DNA from: Acetobacteraceae bacterium
Lineage (GTDB): Bacteria > Pseudomonadota > Alphaproteobacteria > Acetobacterales > Acetobacteraceae
Length of the DNA: 64,000 nt
Assembly (NCBI GenBank): GCA_947475245.1
Contig: CANJLW010000018.1
Coordinates: forward strand, 1 to 64,000
Direction of reading: 5' to 3'
Position numbers and translations under genes: made by a program. The notes beneath the pieces are model-generated. The model was not told where the DNA came from, did no database searches, and saw only the letters and a list, made by a program, of their open reading frames with translations. This document shows positions 29,834-39,205 of this stretch, one piece after another. Each line of letters starts with the position of its first letter. The first letter of the stretch is position 1.

Positions 29834-31138
29834 TCAGCGTCCCGGATACAGCGGGAAGCGGGCGCACATCGCCTTAACGCGCGCGCCCACGGCCTGTTCG
29901 GCCGCACTGTTGGTCCCGTCGTTGGATCGCCCGAGGGCTTCCAGCACCTCGTTGATCATCAGCCCGATCTCGCGGAACTCCGCCTCGCCGAACCCGCGGG
30001 AGGTAGCGGCGGGCGACCCCAGGCGAATGCCGGATGTGATGGTCGGCTTTTCCGGGTCGTACGGGATGGCATTCTTGTTCGCGGTCATATGCGCGCGTTC
30101 AAGCGAGGCTTCCGCCGACTTTCCGGTCACCCGCTTGGGGCGCAGATCGACCAGCATCAGATGGCAGTCGGTGCCGCCGCTGACGATATCCAGCCCCTGG
30201 GTCTTCAGGGTTTCCGCAAGGACGCGCGCGTTGTCCTGCACCGCCTTTTGATAGACCCGGAAATCCGGCCGCAACGCCTCTCCGAACGCGGCGGCCTTGC
30301 CGGCGATGACATGCATCAGCGGCCCGCCCTGCAAGCCCGGAAATACGGCGGAGTTGATCTTCTTGCCGAGTTCGGCGTCGTTCGACAGGATCATCCCGCC
30401 GCGCGGACCGCGCAGGGTCTTATGCGTCGTGGTGGTCACGACATGGGCATGCGGCAGCGGGCTGGGGAACAGACCGGCGGCGACCAGACCGGCGAAATGC
30501 GCCATGTCCACCATGAAATACGCGCCGACCTCATCCGCGATCTTGCGGATGCGGGGGAAATCGATGAAGCGCGGATAGGCCGACCCGCCGGCGATGATCA
30601 GCCGGGGCTTTTCGGCGCGGGCCTTCTGCTCCAACTCCTCGTAATCCAGCAGCCCGTCTTCCTTGCGGACGCCGTATTGAACGGCGTTGAACCACTTGCC
30701 CGACAGGTTGGGCGCCGCGCCATGGGTCAGATGCCCGCCGGCGGCCAGGCTCATGCCCAGCACCGTCTCCCCGGGTTTGCACAGCGCCAGGAACACCGCC
30801 TGATTGGCCTGCGCGCCTGAATGCGGCTGCACATTGGCGAAGGCGCAGTCGAACAATTGCTTCGCCCGCGCGATCGCCAGTTCTTCCGCCACATCGACGT
30901 AGACGCAACCGCCGTAATAGCGGCGCCCCGGATAACCCTCGGCATACTTGTTCGTCAGGACGGAGCCTTGCGCTTCGAGCACGGCGGCGGAGACGACGTT
31001 TTCCGACGCGATCAGTTCGATCCCATCCTGTTGACGGCGCAGTTCCGCCCCGATCGCGGCGGCGAGTTCGGGGTCGGTTTCCGCCAGCGGGGCAGAGAAA
31101 AAGCGTTGCAGATCGGCGGCGGGACTCTGTGCGTTCAT
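29834..31138 (-). CDS. glyA: Serine hydroxymethyltransferase
   Basis: A 434-residue PLP enzyme interconverting serine and glycine with tetrahydrofolate. [36 protein letters not shown] and the lysine-bearing [15 protein letters not shown] are intact. The N-terminus has a short extension ([18 protein letters not shown]) common in Acetobacteraceae relatives. Upstream gene of nrdR in the same operon. Confidence 0.96.
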   Translation of the reverse strand: MNAQSPAADLQRFFSAPLAETDPELAAAIGAELRRQQDGIELIASENVVSAAVLEAQGSVLTNKYAEGYPGRRYYGGCVYVDVAEELAIARAKQLFDCAFANVQPHSGAQANQAVFLALCKPGETVLGMSLAAGGHLTHGAAPNLSGKWFNAVQYGVRKEDGLLDYEELEQKARAEKPRLIIAGGSAYPRFIDFPRIRKIADEVGAYFMVDMAHFAGLVAAGLFPSPLPHAHVVTTTTHKTLRGPRGGMILSNDAELGKKINSAVFPGLQGGPLMHVIAGKAAAFGEALRPDFRVYQKAVQDNARVLAETLKTQGLDIVSGGTDCHLMLVDLRPKRVTGKSAEASLERAHMTANKNAIPYDPEKPTITSGIRLGSPAATSRGFGEAEFREIGLMINEVLEALGRSNDGTNSAAEQAVGARVKAMCARFPLYPGR

Positions 31139-31237
31139 CGGAACCCTGAAAATCTTGTTCGCCGCCCTGTAGCATGCGGCGAAAGCGCCCGAAACGCCTT
31201 TGACACGGTGATTTTCGCGTTCAGGGGTGCGTCTGCC

Positions 31238-32266
31238 TCAGGCGGCGTCGCGGAACCGGACCATGCGTCCGCTCGTCTCGTCCCACAGCGTATAGCGCGC
31301 CGCGCTCAGAGCCTGACGGATCGTCAGCACGTTGTCGGTGGGCAGCAGTGAGGCAAAGGCGCGTTGGCAGGCTTCCAGGCGGTAGTTCGGAATGCGCGGG
31401 GCCAGATGATGCAGATGGTGATAGCCGATGCTGCCGGTGAACCATTGCAGAACGGCGGGCAGGCGCAGGAAGGAACTGCCCAACAGCGCGGCTTCGGGGG
31501 CGTTCCACTTCTCCTGGCGCGCCCAGACCGCGTCCTCGAACCGATGTTGGATGGAAAACATCCAGACGCCGATGATCGAGGCGACGGCGATCGTCGATCC
31601 CTGCACCAGGACGACCGGCAGAACACCCAGCCACAGGGCCAGGCCGCCATAGACGGCGCACAGCGCGAGGTTGGTGCGCAGGACGCTGAATCGTTCCTTG
31701 TTCGTGCGCATGGGGGTGTCGAACGGCCAGCGGAACAGGATCAGAAAGACGATCGGCGGCAACAGAAGCTGCGCGACGATCGGGTGCAGGGTCACGCGAT
31801 GCACCAGCCGGTGGAACGGCGACAAAGCGCGATACTCGGCCACCGTCAGGCAATTGGAATAGATGTCGGACCAGCCGGTGCGGCGGTCGAGATTGTTCCA
31901 GGTCGCGTGGTGATGCGCATGCTGAAAGCGCCAATTGGCATAGGGCGTCACCGTCAGCAGGCTGCAGCACCAGCCCAGCATGTCGTTCGCCCGCCGCGAC
32001 TGAAAGAACGACCCATGCCCGCAATCGTGCTGGATGATGAACAGCCGCACCAGCAGACCGCCGGCCGGGATCGCCAAAAATATGCCGCACCACGCGGGCA
32101 GCGCGTACATCGCCGCAAGCAGCACCATATAAAGTGACGCGGTGGAGACGATTTGCCAGACGCTGGTCCACAGCACCGGCGCCTGAAAGGCGGCGAGTCC
32201 GGGGCGCAAGGCGCGATCAAGGGATGTGCGCGGCGCACGCGCCGCTGGGTCGGTCGAAGCTGACAT
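31238..32266 (-). CDS. Membrane fatty-acid desaturase
   Basis: A 342-residue di-iron desaturase with the three histidine boxes HDCGH (80-84), HAHHH (116-120) and HHLHH (about 283-287), and hydrophobic segments around 35-78 and 175-245. The sequence resembles acyl-lipid omega-6/delta-12 type desaturases that act on membrane lipid acyl chains. The ATG at 32266 is chosen because the domain begins soon after; the ribosome site is weak and earlier in-frame starts exist. It is divergent from the dpp-like operon. Confidence 0.87.
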   Translation of the reverse strand: MSASTDPAARAPRTSLDRALRPGLAAFQAPVLWTSVWQIVSTASLYMVLLAAMYALPAWCGIFLAIPAGGLLVRLFIIQHDCGHGSFFQSRRANDMLGWCCSLLTVTPYANWRFQHAHHHATWNNLDRRTGWSDIYSNCLTVAEYRALSPFHRLVHRVTLHPIVAQLLLPPIVFLILFRWPFDTPMRTNKERFSVLRTNLALCAVYGGLALWLGVLPVVLVQGSTIAVASIIGVWMFSIQHRFEDAVWARQEKWNAPEAALLGSSFLRLPAVLQWFTGSIGYHHLHHLAPRIPNYRLEACQRAFASLLPTDNVLTIRQALSAARYTLWDETSGRMVRFRDAA

Positions 32267-32479
32267 GATGGAGGTTCGCAGACCCTTGCCGGGGCCGGCG
32301 GCGTGAAAAAGCTCACGCCGAACGCGGTCACCGGACATATAGCGAAACCGAGCGCGCGTAGCATCCCCCCCTCGCAAGGACATGACTCGCATGGCATCGC
32401 GCCGGATATCCGCGTCTGTGCTGGCGCGATGCCGCCCCGGCCCGCTATAACCGCGGGAACGAAGACGTGGGAGACTGGC

Positions 32480-34072
32480 ATGGCTGGTGGTATCCGGACG
32501 ATGGTTCGGCTTGGAATCCTGTGCGCGCTCGCGACCGTCGGTCAGTCCGGCGGCGACGGCGCGCGGGCGCAGACCCTGACGGTGGCGTCATCCGCGCCCG
32601 TCACGAGCATCGATCCGCATTACCACACGCTGTCGCCCAATATTTCGCTGCACGGGCACATCTACGATCGGCTGATCCATCGCAACGCCAAGGGCGAAAT
32701 GGAACCCGGCCTGGCGGTAAGCTGGAAGCTGATCGACGACACCACGTGGGAGTTGAAGCTGCGGAGCGCGACCTTCCATAACGGCGCGCCCTTCACCGCC
32801 GAGGATGTGGTCTACTCCCTCGATCGCGTGCCCAAAGTCAAAAACAGCCCGGCCTCGTTCCAGATCTACACCCGCGCGGTGACAAGCACGACCATTGTCG
32901 ATCCGCACACGATCCTGCTGAAAACCGACGGACCGTACCCGCTGCTGCCGCAGGACGTTTCGCAGGTCTTCATCCTGTCGCGCGGCCTGGGCGCGGAACC
33001 GCTGACCGAGGATTTCAACAGCGGCAAGAATGCCATCGGCACCGGCGCCTACCGGTTCGTGTCCTATCGTCCCGGCGAGAAGACCGAACTGGAACGCCAT
33101 GACGGTTATTGGGGTCCGAAGCCGGCCTGGGACAAAGTGTCCTACCGCGTCATCAGCAACGACGCCGCCCGCACCGCGGCGCTGCTGGCCGGCGACGTCG
33201 GCATCATCGAATTCGTCCCCCCCACCGACCTGCCGAAGCTGCGCACCGATCCGCGCGTGACCCTGTCGGAAGTCGTGAGCAATCGCTCGATCTATCTGTG
33301 GCTCGACCACTCCCGCGACGGCGCGACGCCGCATGTGACCGGCCCGTACGGGGAAGTCCTGGCGAAGAACCCGCTGAAGGACCTGCGCGTGCGTCAGGCC
33401 CTGTCCATCGCGATCAATCGCCCCGGCATCGTCGAACGCGTGATGGAAAACGCCGCGATCCCGACGGCGCAGTACCTGCCCGCCACGTCCTCCAGCCACG
33501 TGCCCGAACTGGTGCCGCCCAAATACGACCTCGATCGCGCCAAGGCGCTGCTGGCCGAAGCCGGGTATCCCAACGGGCTGCGCGTCACCCTGCACGGCCC
33601 GAACGATCGCTATGTCAACGATGCCAAGATCATCCAGGCCGTCGCGCAGATGTGGCAACGCATCGGCGTGCAGACGACGGTGGAAGGCCTGCCCTGGAAC
33701 ACCTTCGTCGCCCGCGCCGGCAAGCAGGAGTTCTCGATCTTCCTGCTGGGTTGGGGCGTGTCGACCGGAGAGGGCACCAATCCGCTCCGCGCGCAGATCG
33801 CTACCTGGAACCCGACCCGAGGCCTGGGCACCGCCAATCGCGGGCGCTATTCCAACCCCGCGGTCGATGCCTTGCTCGATCAGGCCATGACGACGATGGA
33901 CACCGCCGCACGCGACGTGCTTGTCCGCAAGACGACGAAGCTCGCCATGGACGACGTGCCGGTAATCATGCTCCACCTGCAAAAGAACATCTGGGCGACA
34001 CGCAAGGGTCTGACATACGAAGCCCGCGTCGACGAAGAGACCCAGGCCATGGCCGTACGGTCGGAGAAGTAG
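32480..34072 (+). CDS. Peptide/opine-type ABC transporter substrate-binding protein (SBP_bac_5)
   Basis: A 530-residue periplasmic receptor. The signal peptide runs to ARA-Q (about residue 30), and the mature protein shows the DppA/OppA pattern: ITSIDPHYHTLSPN-like opening, LIHRNAKGEMEPGLA, AEDVVYSLDRV and IGTGAYRFVSYRPGE. It delivers peptides or related solutes to the permease pair that follows 6 bp later. The ATG at 32480 is the first with a plausible signal peptide directly after it. Confidence 0.92.
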   Translation: MAGGIRTMVRLGILCALATVGQSGGDGARAQTLTVASSAPVTSIDPHYHTLSPNISLHGHIYDRLIHRNAKGEMEPGLAVSWKLIDDTTWELKLRSATFHNGAPFTAEDVVYSLDRVPKVKNSPASFQIYTRAVTSTTIVDPHTILLKTDGPYPLLPQDVSQVFILSRGLGAEPLTEDFNSGKNAIGTGAYRFVSYRPGEKTELERHDGYWGPKPAWDKVSYRVISNDAARTAALLAGDVGIIEFVPPTDLPKLRTDPRVTLSEVVSNRSIYLWLDHSRDGATPHVTGPYGEVLAKNPLKDLRVRQALSIAINRPGIVERVMENAAIPTAQYLPATSSSHVPELVPPKYDLDRAKALLAEAGYPNGLRVTLHGPNDRYVNDAKIIQAVAQMWQRIGVQTTVEGLPWNTFVARAGKQEFSIFLLGWGVSTGEGTNPLRAQIATWNPTRGLGTANRGRYSNPAVDALLDQAMTTMDTAARDVLVRKTTKLAMDDVPVIMLHLQKNIWATRKGLTYEARVDEETQAMAVRSEK

Positions 34073-34078
34073 CAGGGT

Positions 34079-35053
34079 ATGTTCACCTGGATGGTGCGCA
34101 GGCTGTTTCAGGCCTGCTTCGTGGTGCTGGCGATGACCGTGATCGTCTTCGTCGGCGTGCATGTGATCGGCAACCCCGTCGATATCCTGATATCGCCGGA
34201 AGCCGATCAGGCCGAACGCGCGCGGATCATCGCCAATCTGGGCCTCGATCAGCCGCTGTGGCGGCAATATCTGTACTTCCTGAACGACGCCGTGCACGGC
34301 AATCTCGGTCGCAGCTTCGTCTTCAACGAACCCGCGCTGAAGCTGATCGGCGGGCGCATGCCGGCGACGCTGGAACTCGCCGTCACCGCCGTGCTGTTTT
34401 CCATCTGCTTCGGCGTGCCGCTGGGTCTTTATGCCGGCCTGAAACCCGACAGCTTCTTCGGTCGCACCGTCATGGCCGGCAGCATTCTCGGCTTCTCCCT
34501 GCCCAGCTTCTGGGTCGGGCTGATGCTGATCATGGTCTTCGCGGTGCAGTTGGGATGGCTGCCGTCCACCGGGCGCGGCCAGACAGAGGTCTTGTTCGGC
34601 ATCCACTGGTCGTTCCTGACCTGGGACGGGCTGCGGCATATGTTCATGCCGGCGCTGAACCTGTCGCTGTTCAACATCTCGCTGGTGCTGCGCCTGACCC
34701 GCGCGGGCGTGCGGGAAACACTGCCCATGGACTACATCAAGTTCGCCCGCGCCAAGGGCCTGTCGCCCGCGCGCGTGATCTTCGTGCACGTCCTGAAGAA
34801 CATCATGATCCCGGTCGTCACCGTCGTCGGCCTTGAACTCGGCTCCACCATCGCTTTCGCCGTCGTAACCGAAAGCGTCTTCGCCTGGCCGGGCATGGGC
34901 AAGCTGATCATCGACAGCATCAACGTGCTCGACCGCCCCGTGATCGTCGCCTACCTCATGATGATCGTTCTGCTGTTCATCACCATCAATCTCGTGGTCG
35001 ACATTCTCTACACAGTCCTCGATCCCCGCGTCAGGCTGGAGACAAAGGCATGA
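34079..35053 (+). CDS. ABC transporter permease, DppB type
   Basis: The protein has 324 residues with six membrane segments. The N-terminal RRLFQACFVVLAMTVIVFV and the binding-protein-dependent transport motif (RLTRAGVRETLPMDYIKFAR AKG, near 215-237) are typical of DppB/OppB. GRTVMAGSILGFSLPSFWVGL is a core transmembrane stretch. Overlaps the DppC-type gene by 4 bp. Confidence 0.93.
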   Translation: MFTWMVRRLFQACFVVLAMTVIVFVGVHVIGNPVDILISPEADQAERARIIANLGLDQPLWRQYLYFLNDAVHGNLGRSFVFNEPALKLIGGRMPATLELAVTAVLFSICFGVPLGLYAGLKPDSFFGRTVMAGSILGFSLPSFWVGLMLIMVFAVQLGWLPSTGRGQTEVLFGIHWSFLTWDGLRHMFMPALNLSLFNISLVLRLTRAGVRETLPMDYIKFARAKGLSPARVIFVHVLKNIMIPVVTVVGLELGSTIAFAVVTESVFAWPGMGKLIIDSINVLDRPVIVAYLMMIVLLFITINLVVDILYTVLDPRVRLETKA

Positions 35054-35973
35054 CCGATCCGTCGCATGCCGTCGCGGCGGACGCCCCCGTCCTGCCGAAA
35101 GAAGAAACGCCGTTCCGCCGCTTCGTCTCGGAATTCGCGGAATCGAAGCTTGCCCTGGTCGGGCTGGCGGTCTTTTCCGTCATCGCACTGCTCGCGATCT
35201 TCGCGTCGTGGATCACGCCGCAGAACCCGTACGATCTCGCCCAACTCGACATCATGGACGGCCGCCTGCCGCCCGGCAGCAAATCGCTGAGCGGCTATAC
35301 CTTCATCCTCGGCACCGACGATCAGGGCCGGGACATGTTCTCCGGCATGCTCTTCGGACTGCGCATCAGCCTGTCCGTCGGCGTCGGCTCCGCCCTGTTC
35401 GCCGCCGTCGTCGGCACGACACTGGGCCTGCTCGCCGCCTTCTTCGGTCGCCGCGTCGATACCGTCATCATGCGTCTGGTCGACCTGCAACTCTCCTTCC
35501 CGTCGATCCTGGTCGCGCTGATGATCCTCGCCGTCCTGGGCAAGGGCGTCATGAACGTCATGCTGGCGCTGGTCATGGTCGAATGGGCCTATTACGCCCG
35601 CACCGTGCGCGCCACCGCCATGGTCGAACGCCGCCGAGAGTATATCGAGGCCGCGCAGTGCCTTGCCCTGCCATGGCGGCGGATCATGTTCCGCCATTTA
35701 CTGCCGAACTGCCTGCCGCCGCTGATCGTCGTCGCGACCCAGCAGGTTGCCCGCGCCATCGCGCTGGAAGCCACCTTGTCCTTCCTCGGGCTGGGCGTGC
35801 CGATCACCGAGCCGTCGTTGGGACTGCTGATCGCCAACGGCTACCAATACATGCTGTCCGGTAAATACTGGATCAGCTTCTATCCGGGCCTCGCCTTGCT
35901 GGTCACCATCGTTTCCATCAACCTCGTCGGCGATCAGTTGCGCGACGTGCTCAACCCCCGGCTGAAAAAATGA
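35050..35973 (+). CDS. ABC transporter permease, DppC type
   Basis: The protein has 307 residues. It has an N-terminal cytoplasmic stretch, then a first helix LVGLAVFSVIALLAIF, then the family marker LGTDDQGRDMFSGMLFGLRISL and the EAA-type loop EAAQCLALPWRRIMFRHLLP. It forms the channel with the DppB-type subunit. Overlaps its neighbours by 4 bp on both sides (ATGA). Confidence 0.93.
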   Translation: MTDPSHAVAADAPVLPKEETPFRRFVSEFAESKLALVGLAVFSVIALLAIFASWITPQNPYDLAQLDIMDGRLPPGSKSLSGYTFILGTDDQGRDMFSGMLFGLRISLSVGVGSALFAAVVGTTLGLLAAFFGRRVDTVIMRLVDLQLSFPSILVALMILAVLGKGVMNVMLALVMVEWAYYARTVRATAMVERRREYIEAAQCLALPWRRIMFRHLLPNCLPPLIVVATQQVARAIALEATLSFLGLGVPITEPSLGLLIANGYQYMLSGKYWISFYPGLALLVTIVSINLVGDQLRDVLNPRLKK

Positions 35974-36944
35974 GCGTCACCCTCGAAGTGCGCAATTTGC
36001 GCACCCATTTCCACACCCGCGGCGGAATCCTCAAGGCCGTCGACGACGTGTCGTTTTCCGTCGAGCAAGGCCAGGTGATGGGCCTGGTCGGCGAGTCCGG
36101 CTCCGGCAAATCGGTCACCGGCTTCTCCATCATCGGACTGGTCGATCCGCCCGGCAGGATCGCCGGCGGCCAAATCCTCTATCGCGGTCAGGACCTAGCG
36201 AAAATCTCCGAACGGGAAATGCGCTCGCTGCGCGGCAACCGCATCGCCATGATCTTCCAGGACCCGATGATGACGCTGAACCCGGTTCTGCGCATCGATA
36301 CCCAAATGATCGAAACCGTGCAGGCCCACGCCAACGTCTCCAAAGCCGAAGCCCGCACCCGTTCCCGCGACGCGCTCGGCATGGTCGGCATCCCCAGCCC
36401 GGAAGAGCGTCTGAACTCTTATCCGCACCAGTTTTCCGGCGGCATGCGCCAACGTGTCGCGATCGCCATCGCCCTGCTGCACAACCCCGATCTGCTGATC
36501 GCCGATGAACCGACAACCGCGCTGGACGTGACGATTCAGGCGCAAATCCTGGCGGAAGTGCAGAAACTCGCCGCCGAACACGGCACCGCGCTGATCTGGA
36601 TCACCCACGACCTGTCGGTGATCGCCGGCCTCGCCGATCGGATCGCGGTCATGTACGCCGGGCGCGTGGTCGAATCCGGCGACGCGGCCTCGGTGCTCGA
36701 TCGCCCCCTGCACCCCTATACCCACGGCCTGATCGGCAGCGTGCCCAGCCGCAACAAGCGCGGCGAGAAGCTAAGGCAGATACCGGGAATGACGCCCAGC
36801 CTGTTGTCGCTGCCGCCCGGCTGCGCGTTTCGCACCCGCTGCGCCCGCGCCACCGCGGCCTGCGGTCAGGAACCGCCGGAAGAATCACCCGAGACAGGAC
36901 GCATGGTCCGTTGCTTTCATCCGATGGAGGCGGTTTCCGCATGA
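35970..36944 (+). CDS. ABC transporter ATP-binding protein, DppD type
   Basis: A 324-residue ATPase. Walker A GESGSGKS (near 42-49), Q-loop [11 protein letters not shown], signature [15 protein letters not shown], Walker [14 protein letters not shown] and the C-terminal oligopeptide-transporter cysteine cluster [15 protein letters not shown] are present. It powers peptide import with the next ATPase. Confidence 0.94.
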   Translation: MSVTLEVRNLRTHFHTRGGILKAVDDVSFSVEQGQVMGLVGESGSGKSVTGFSIIGLVDPPGRIAGGQILYRGQDLAKISEREMRSLRGNRIAMIFQDPMMTLNPVLRIDTQMIETVQAHANVSKAEARTRSRDALGMVGIPSPEERLNSYPHQFSGGMRQRVAIAIALLHNPDLLIADEPTTALDVTIQAQILAEVQKLAAEHGTALIWITHDLSVIAGLADRIAVMYAGRVVESGDAASVLDRPLHPYTHGLIGSVPSRNKRGEKLRQIPGMTPSLLSLPPGCAFRTRCARATAACGQEPPEESPETGRMVRCFHPMEAVSA

Positions 36945-37951
36945 CCGAAGCCCCCATCATCGAGATGCGCGGCATCTCCAAACGCTTCGGGCCGACCTAT
37001 GACGCCGCCGCGCGGGTCACGCGCGCCCTGTCGCGCCGCTTCGGGAACGAGCCGCGCAACGAAACCGTCCGCGCCGTCGATAATGTCAGCCTCAGCGTCT
37101 TTCGCGGAGAGGTCGTCGGCCTCGTCGGCGAATCCGGCTGCGGCAAGTCGACCCTCGGCCGCATGGTCGCCGGCATCATGCCGCCGACGGAGGGTCAGGT
37201 GTTCTTCAAGGGCAAGGACATCACCACCCTGCCGACGGACCAGGCCAAGGATGCCAAGCTGAAGGTCCAGATGATCTTCCAGGACCCCTACGCGTCTTTG
37301 AACCCAAGGCTAAGGGTGGATGAGATCGTGGGGGAGGCGCCGCGCGTCCACGGGCTGATCCCCAATAATGACTTCGACGGCTATCTCGACGCCCAGATGC
37401 GGCGCGCCGGGTTGGACCCCGCCTTCAAGCGACGCTATCCGCACCAGTTCTCCGGCGGCCAACGCCAGCGGATCGGCATCGCCCGCGCTTTGGCGGTGCA
37501 GCCGGAATTCCTGGTGTGTGACGAAGCCGTCGCCGCGCTCGACGTGTCGATCCAGGCGCAAATCCTGAACCTGTTCATGGACCTGCGGCGCGAACTCGAC
37601 CTGACCTACCTGTTCATCAGCCACGATCTGGGCGTGGTCGAACATCTGTCCGATCGCGTGCTGATCATGTACCTCGGCCGCATCGTCGAATCCGCGCGGG
37701 CGGAAGACGTGTTCAGCCGTCCGAACCACCCGTACACCCAGGCCCTGCTGTCGGAAGTGCCGCGCATCGACGCGCGCAAGCGGCACTTCACCGCGATCAA
37801 GGGGGAAATCCCCAGCCCGATCGCGCCGCCGTCGGGCTGCCACTTCCATCCCCGCTGCCCGCACGCCATGCCGCGCTGCGCGATCGAGGCACCCGCCTTC
37901 AAGGAAGTCGCCCCGGGGCACGGCAGCGCGTGCCACCTGAACGACGGCTAA
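36941..37951 (+). CDS. ABC transporter ATP-binding protein, DppF type
   Basis: A 336-residue ATPase. Before Walker A (GESGCGKST) there is a longer loop ([20 protein letters not shown]) than usual. Signature [15 protein letters not shown] and Walker [14 protein letters not shown] are intact, with Ala in place of the commoner Pro after DE. C-terminal cysteine cluster [14 protein letters not shown]. Last gene of the operon; two hairpins follow. Confidence 0.93.
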   Translation: MTEAPIIEMRGISKRFGPTYDAAARVTRALSRRFGNEPRNETVRAVDNVSLSVFRGEVVGLVGESGCGKSTLGRMVAGIMPPTEGQVFFKGKDITTLPTDQAKDAKLKVQMIFQDPYASLNPRLRVDEIVGEAPRVHGLIPNNDFDGYLDAQMRRAGLDPAFKRRYPHQFSGGQRQRIGIARALAVQPEFLVCDEAVAALDVSIQAQILNLFMDLRRELDLTYLFISHDLGVVEHLSDRVLIMYLGRIVESARAEDVFSRPNHPYTQALLSEVPRIDARKRHFTAIKGEIPSPIAPPSGCHFHPRCPHAMPRCAIEAPAFKEVAPGHGSACHLNDG

Positions 37952-37956
37952 GCCAA

Positions 37957-37988
37957 CGCCGACGCATAAGTGCGTCCGCGCGTCGGCG
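37957..37988. terminator. Hairpin after the dpp-like operon
   Basis: Perfect 9-bp arms CGCCGACGC and GCGTCGGCG separated by 14 bases, starting 6 bp after the stop. No strong T run follows. It lies between convergent operons and may serve both. Confidence 0.5.
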
Positions 37989-38010
37989 AAGTTGCCGTGA
38001 AAAACAATAA

Positions 38011-38066
38011 CTCAGGGATTGTTCAACACGGTTGGTCGATTCGAGTGCTGTTGAACAAGCCCTGAG
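38011..38066. terminator. Long palindrome between convergent operons
   Basis: Arms of 18 positions with a single mismatch (CTCAGGG then TTGTTCAACA, against TGTTGAACAA then CCCTGAG) enclose 20 bases. The right arm ends 9 bp before the stop of the MaoC-like gene. AAAAACAATAA lies just left of it, which reads as a T-rich tail on the minus strand, so it can terminate the minus-strand operon. Its length also suits a decayed mobile-element end. Confidence 0.6.
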
Positions 38067-38074
38067 CTGAACCG

Positions 38075-39205
38075 TCAGCCGGCGCGCGACGGCAGTTCGA
38101 CCACGCCCTCTCCCAGCACGGAGAGTTCGTTGTCCTGATTGCGCGCCTCCTGCTCGATCTGCACCAGGTGACGGCCGTCCTCGATATAGGTGCGCACGAC
38201 CTTGGCGCTGAAGAACAGCGTGTCGCCCTCGGGGTTGTGACGGCGGATTTTGCAGGTCGCCTTGCGCAGGAACCCGTCGTCGCCCATCCAGTTGGTCAGG
38301 TGATGCGTCAGCCAGGAACACCGTTCGGGGCCGTAGTCGTAGGCGCCCGGCGCGCCGACCATCAGGGCGAACTCCGGCTCCCAATGCACCCGCTCCGGAC
38401 AATCGGGGATGCCGAAGCGGTTCTTGATGCCCAGGCCCGGATGCGCGTGAATCTGCTTCCAGTTCAACTTGTTGGCGCGGATATACAGCCCGCCCCAGCC
38501 CTGCGCGTAGGCGATGAAACCGGTGACGGTCATCGGCCCCTTGACCATCGGCGGCAGCGCATCCCCCGCCTTCACATCTTCCCAATAGCGCGGCGTCGCG
38601 CCGCGAATTTCCTCGTCATGGTAATGTTTGTAGATGCTCGCGAGTTCCTCGTCGGAATACACATGCGCCGAACGGGATTTGACCTCGGCATACTTGGTGC
38701 CTTGCTCGCGCGCGATGTCGCGATCCGTGCGGAAGCACCAGCTATCGGCCTCCGCCAACAGGTCGCCGGATTGGTTGAAGAAGTTCACGTGGTAGATCTG
38801 CTGCACCGCCCGCCCGGCAAAGCGCGTGTCGTGCTCCACCAGGTCCTTCAGCCAGGCCTCCGTGCGGATTTCGTCGTTGCGACGCACGGCCTTGTGCCAG
38901 GTCCAGTCCGCGCCGGCCCACATCGCGTGCACGCCCGGCAGCCCGCCGACATAGCCCGACACGATCCGGCTGGTCGCGAACAGAAAGCTCGGCAAGGCGA
39001 TGATGCCGCCGTGGCGGGACCGTTCGGCATAGGCTGGATCGCACCACAGCGGATTATCGTCGCCGATGCCGTGCGCGTAATGACGGATATTGTCGCGTGT
39101 CGCCTCGTGGCACCACGGTTCCAGCGTATTCTCGATGCGCACGCCGATGCGACGACGCAGCGCGTCCATGCCTTCGTCGGTGATGCTGGGAAAGTTGCCG
39201 CTCAT
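38075..39205 (-). CDS. MaoC-like (FAS1-type dehydratase region) protein
   Basis: A 376-residue protein with two hotdog domains. The N-terminal one (about 30-170: DNIRHYAHGIGDDNPLWCDP, GIIALPSFLFA) is the FAS1-type dehydratase region; the C-terminal one starts near 215 (YWEDVKAGDALPPMVKGPM) and has HWEPEFA. Relatives hydrate enoyl-CoA thioesters. The canonical D-x4-H hydratase dyad is not obvious in the C-terminal half, so one domain may be structural. It overlaps the acyl-CoA ligase by 4 bp, so it probably acts on the CoA thioester that enzyme makes. Confidence 0.8.
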   Translation of the reverse strand: MSGNFPSITDEGMDALRRRIGVRIENTLEPWCHEATRDNIRHYAHGIGDDNPLWCDPAYAERSRHGGIIALPSFLFATSRIVSGYVGGLPGVHAMWAGADWTWHKAVRRNDEIRTEAWLKDLVEHDTRFAGRAVQQIYHVNFFNQSGDLLAEADSWCFRTDRDIAREQGTKYAEVKSRSAHVYSDEELASIYKHYHDEEIRGATPRYWEDVKAGDALPPMVKGPMTVTGFIAYAQGWGGLYIRANKLNWKQIHAHPGLGIKNRFGIPDCPERVHWEPEFALMVGAPGAYDYGPERCSWLTHHLTNWMGDDGFLRKATCKIRRHNPEGDTLFFSAKVVRTYIEDGRHLVQIEQEARNQDNELSVLGEGVVELPSRAG

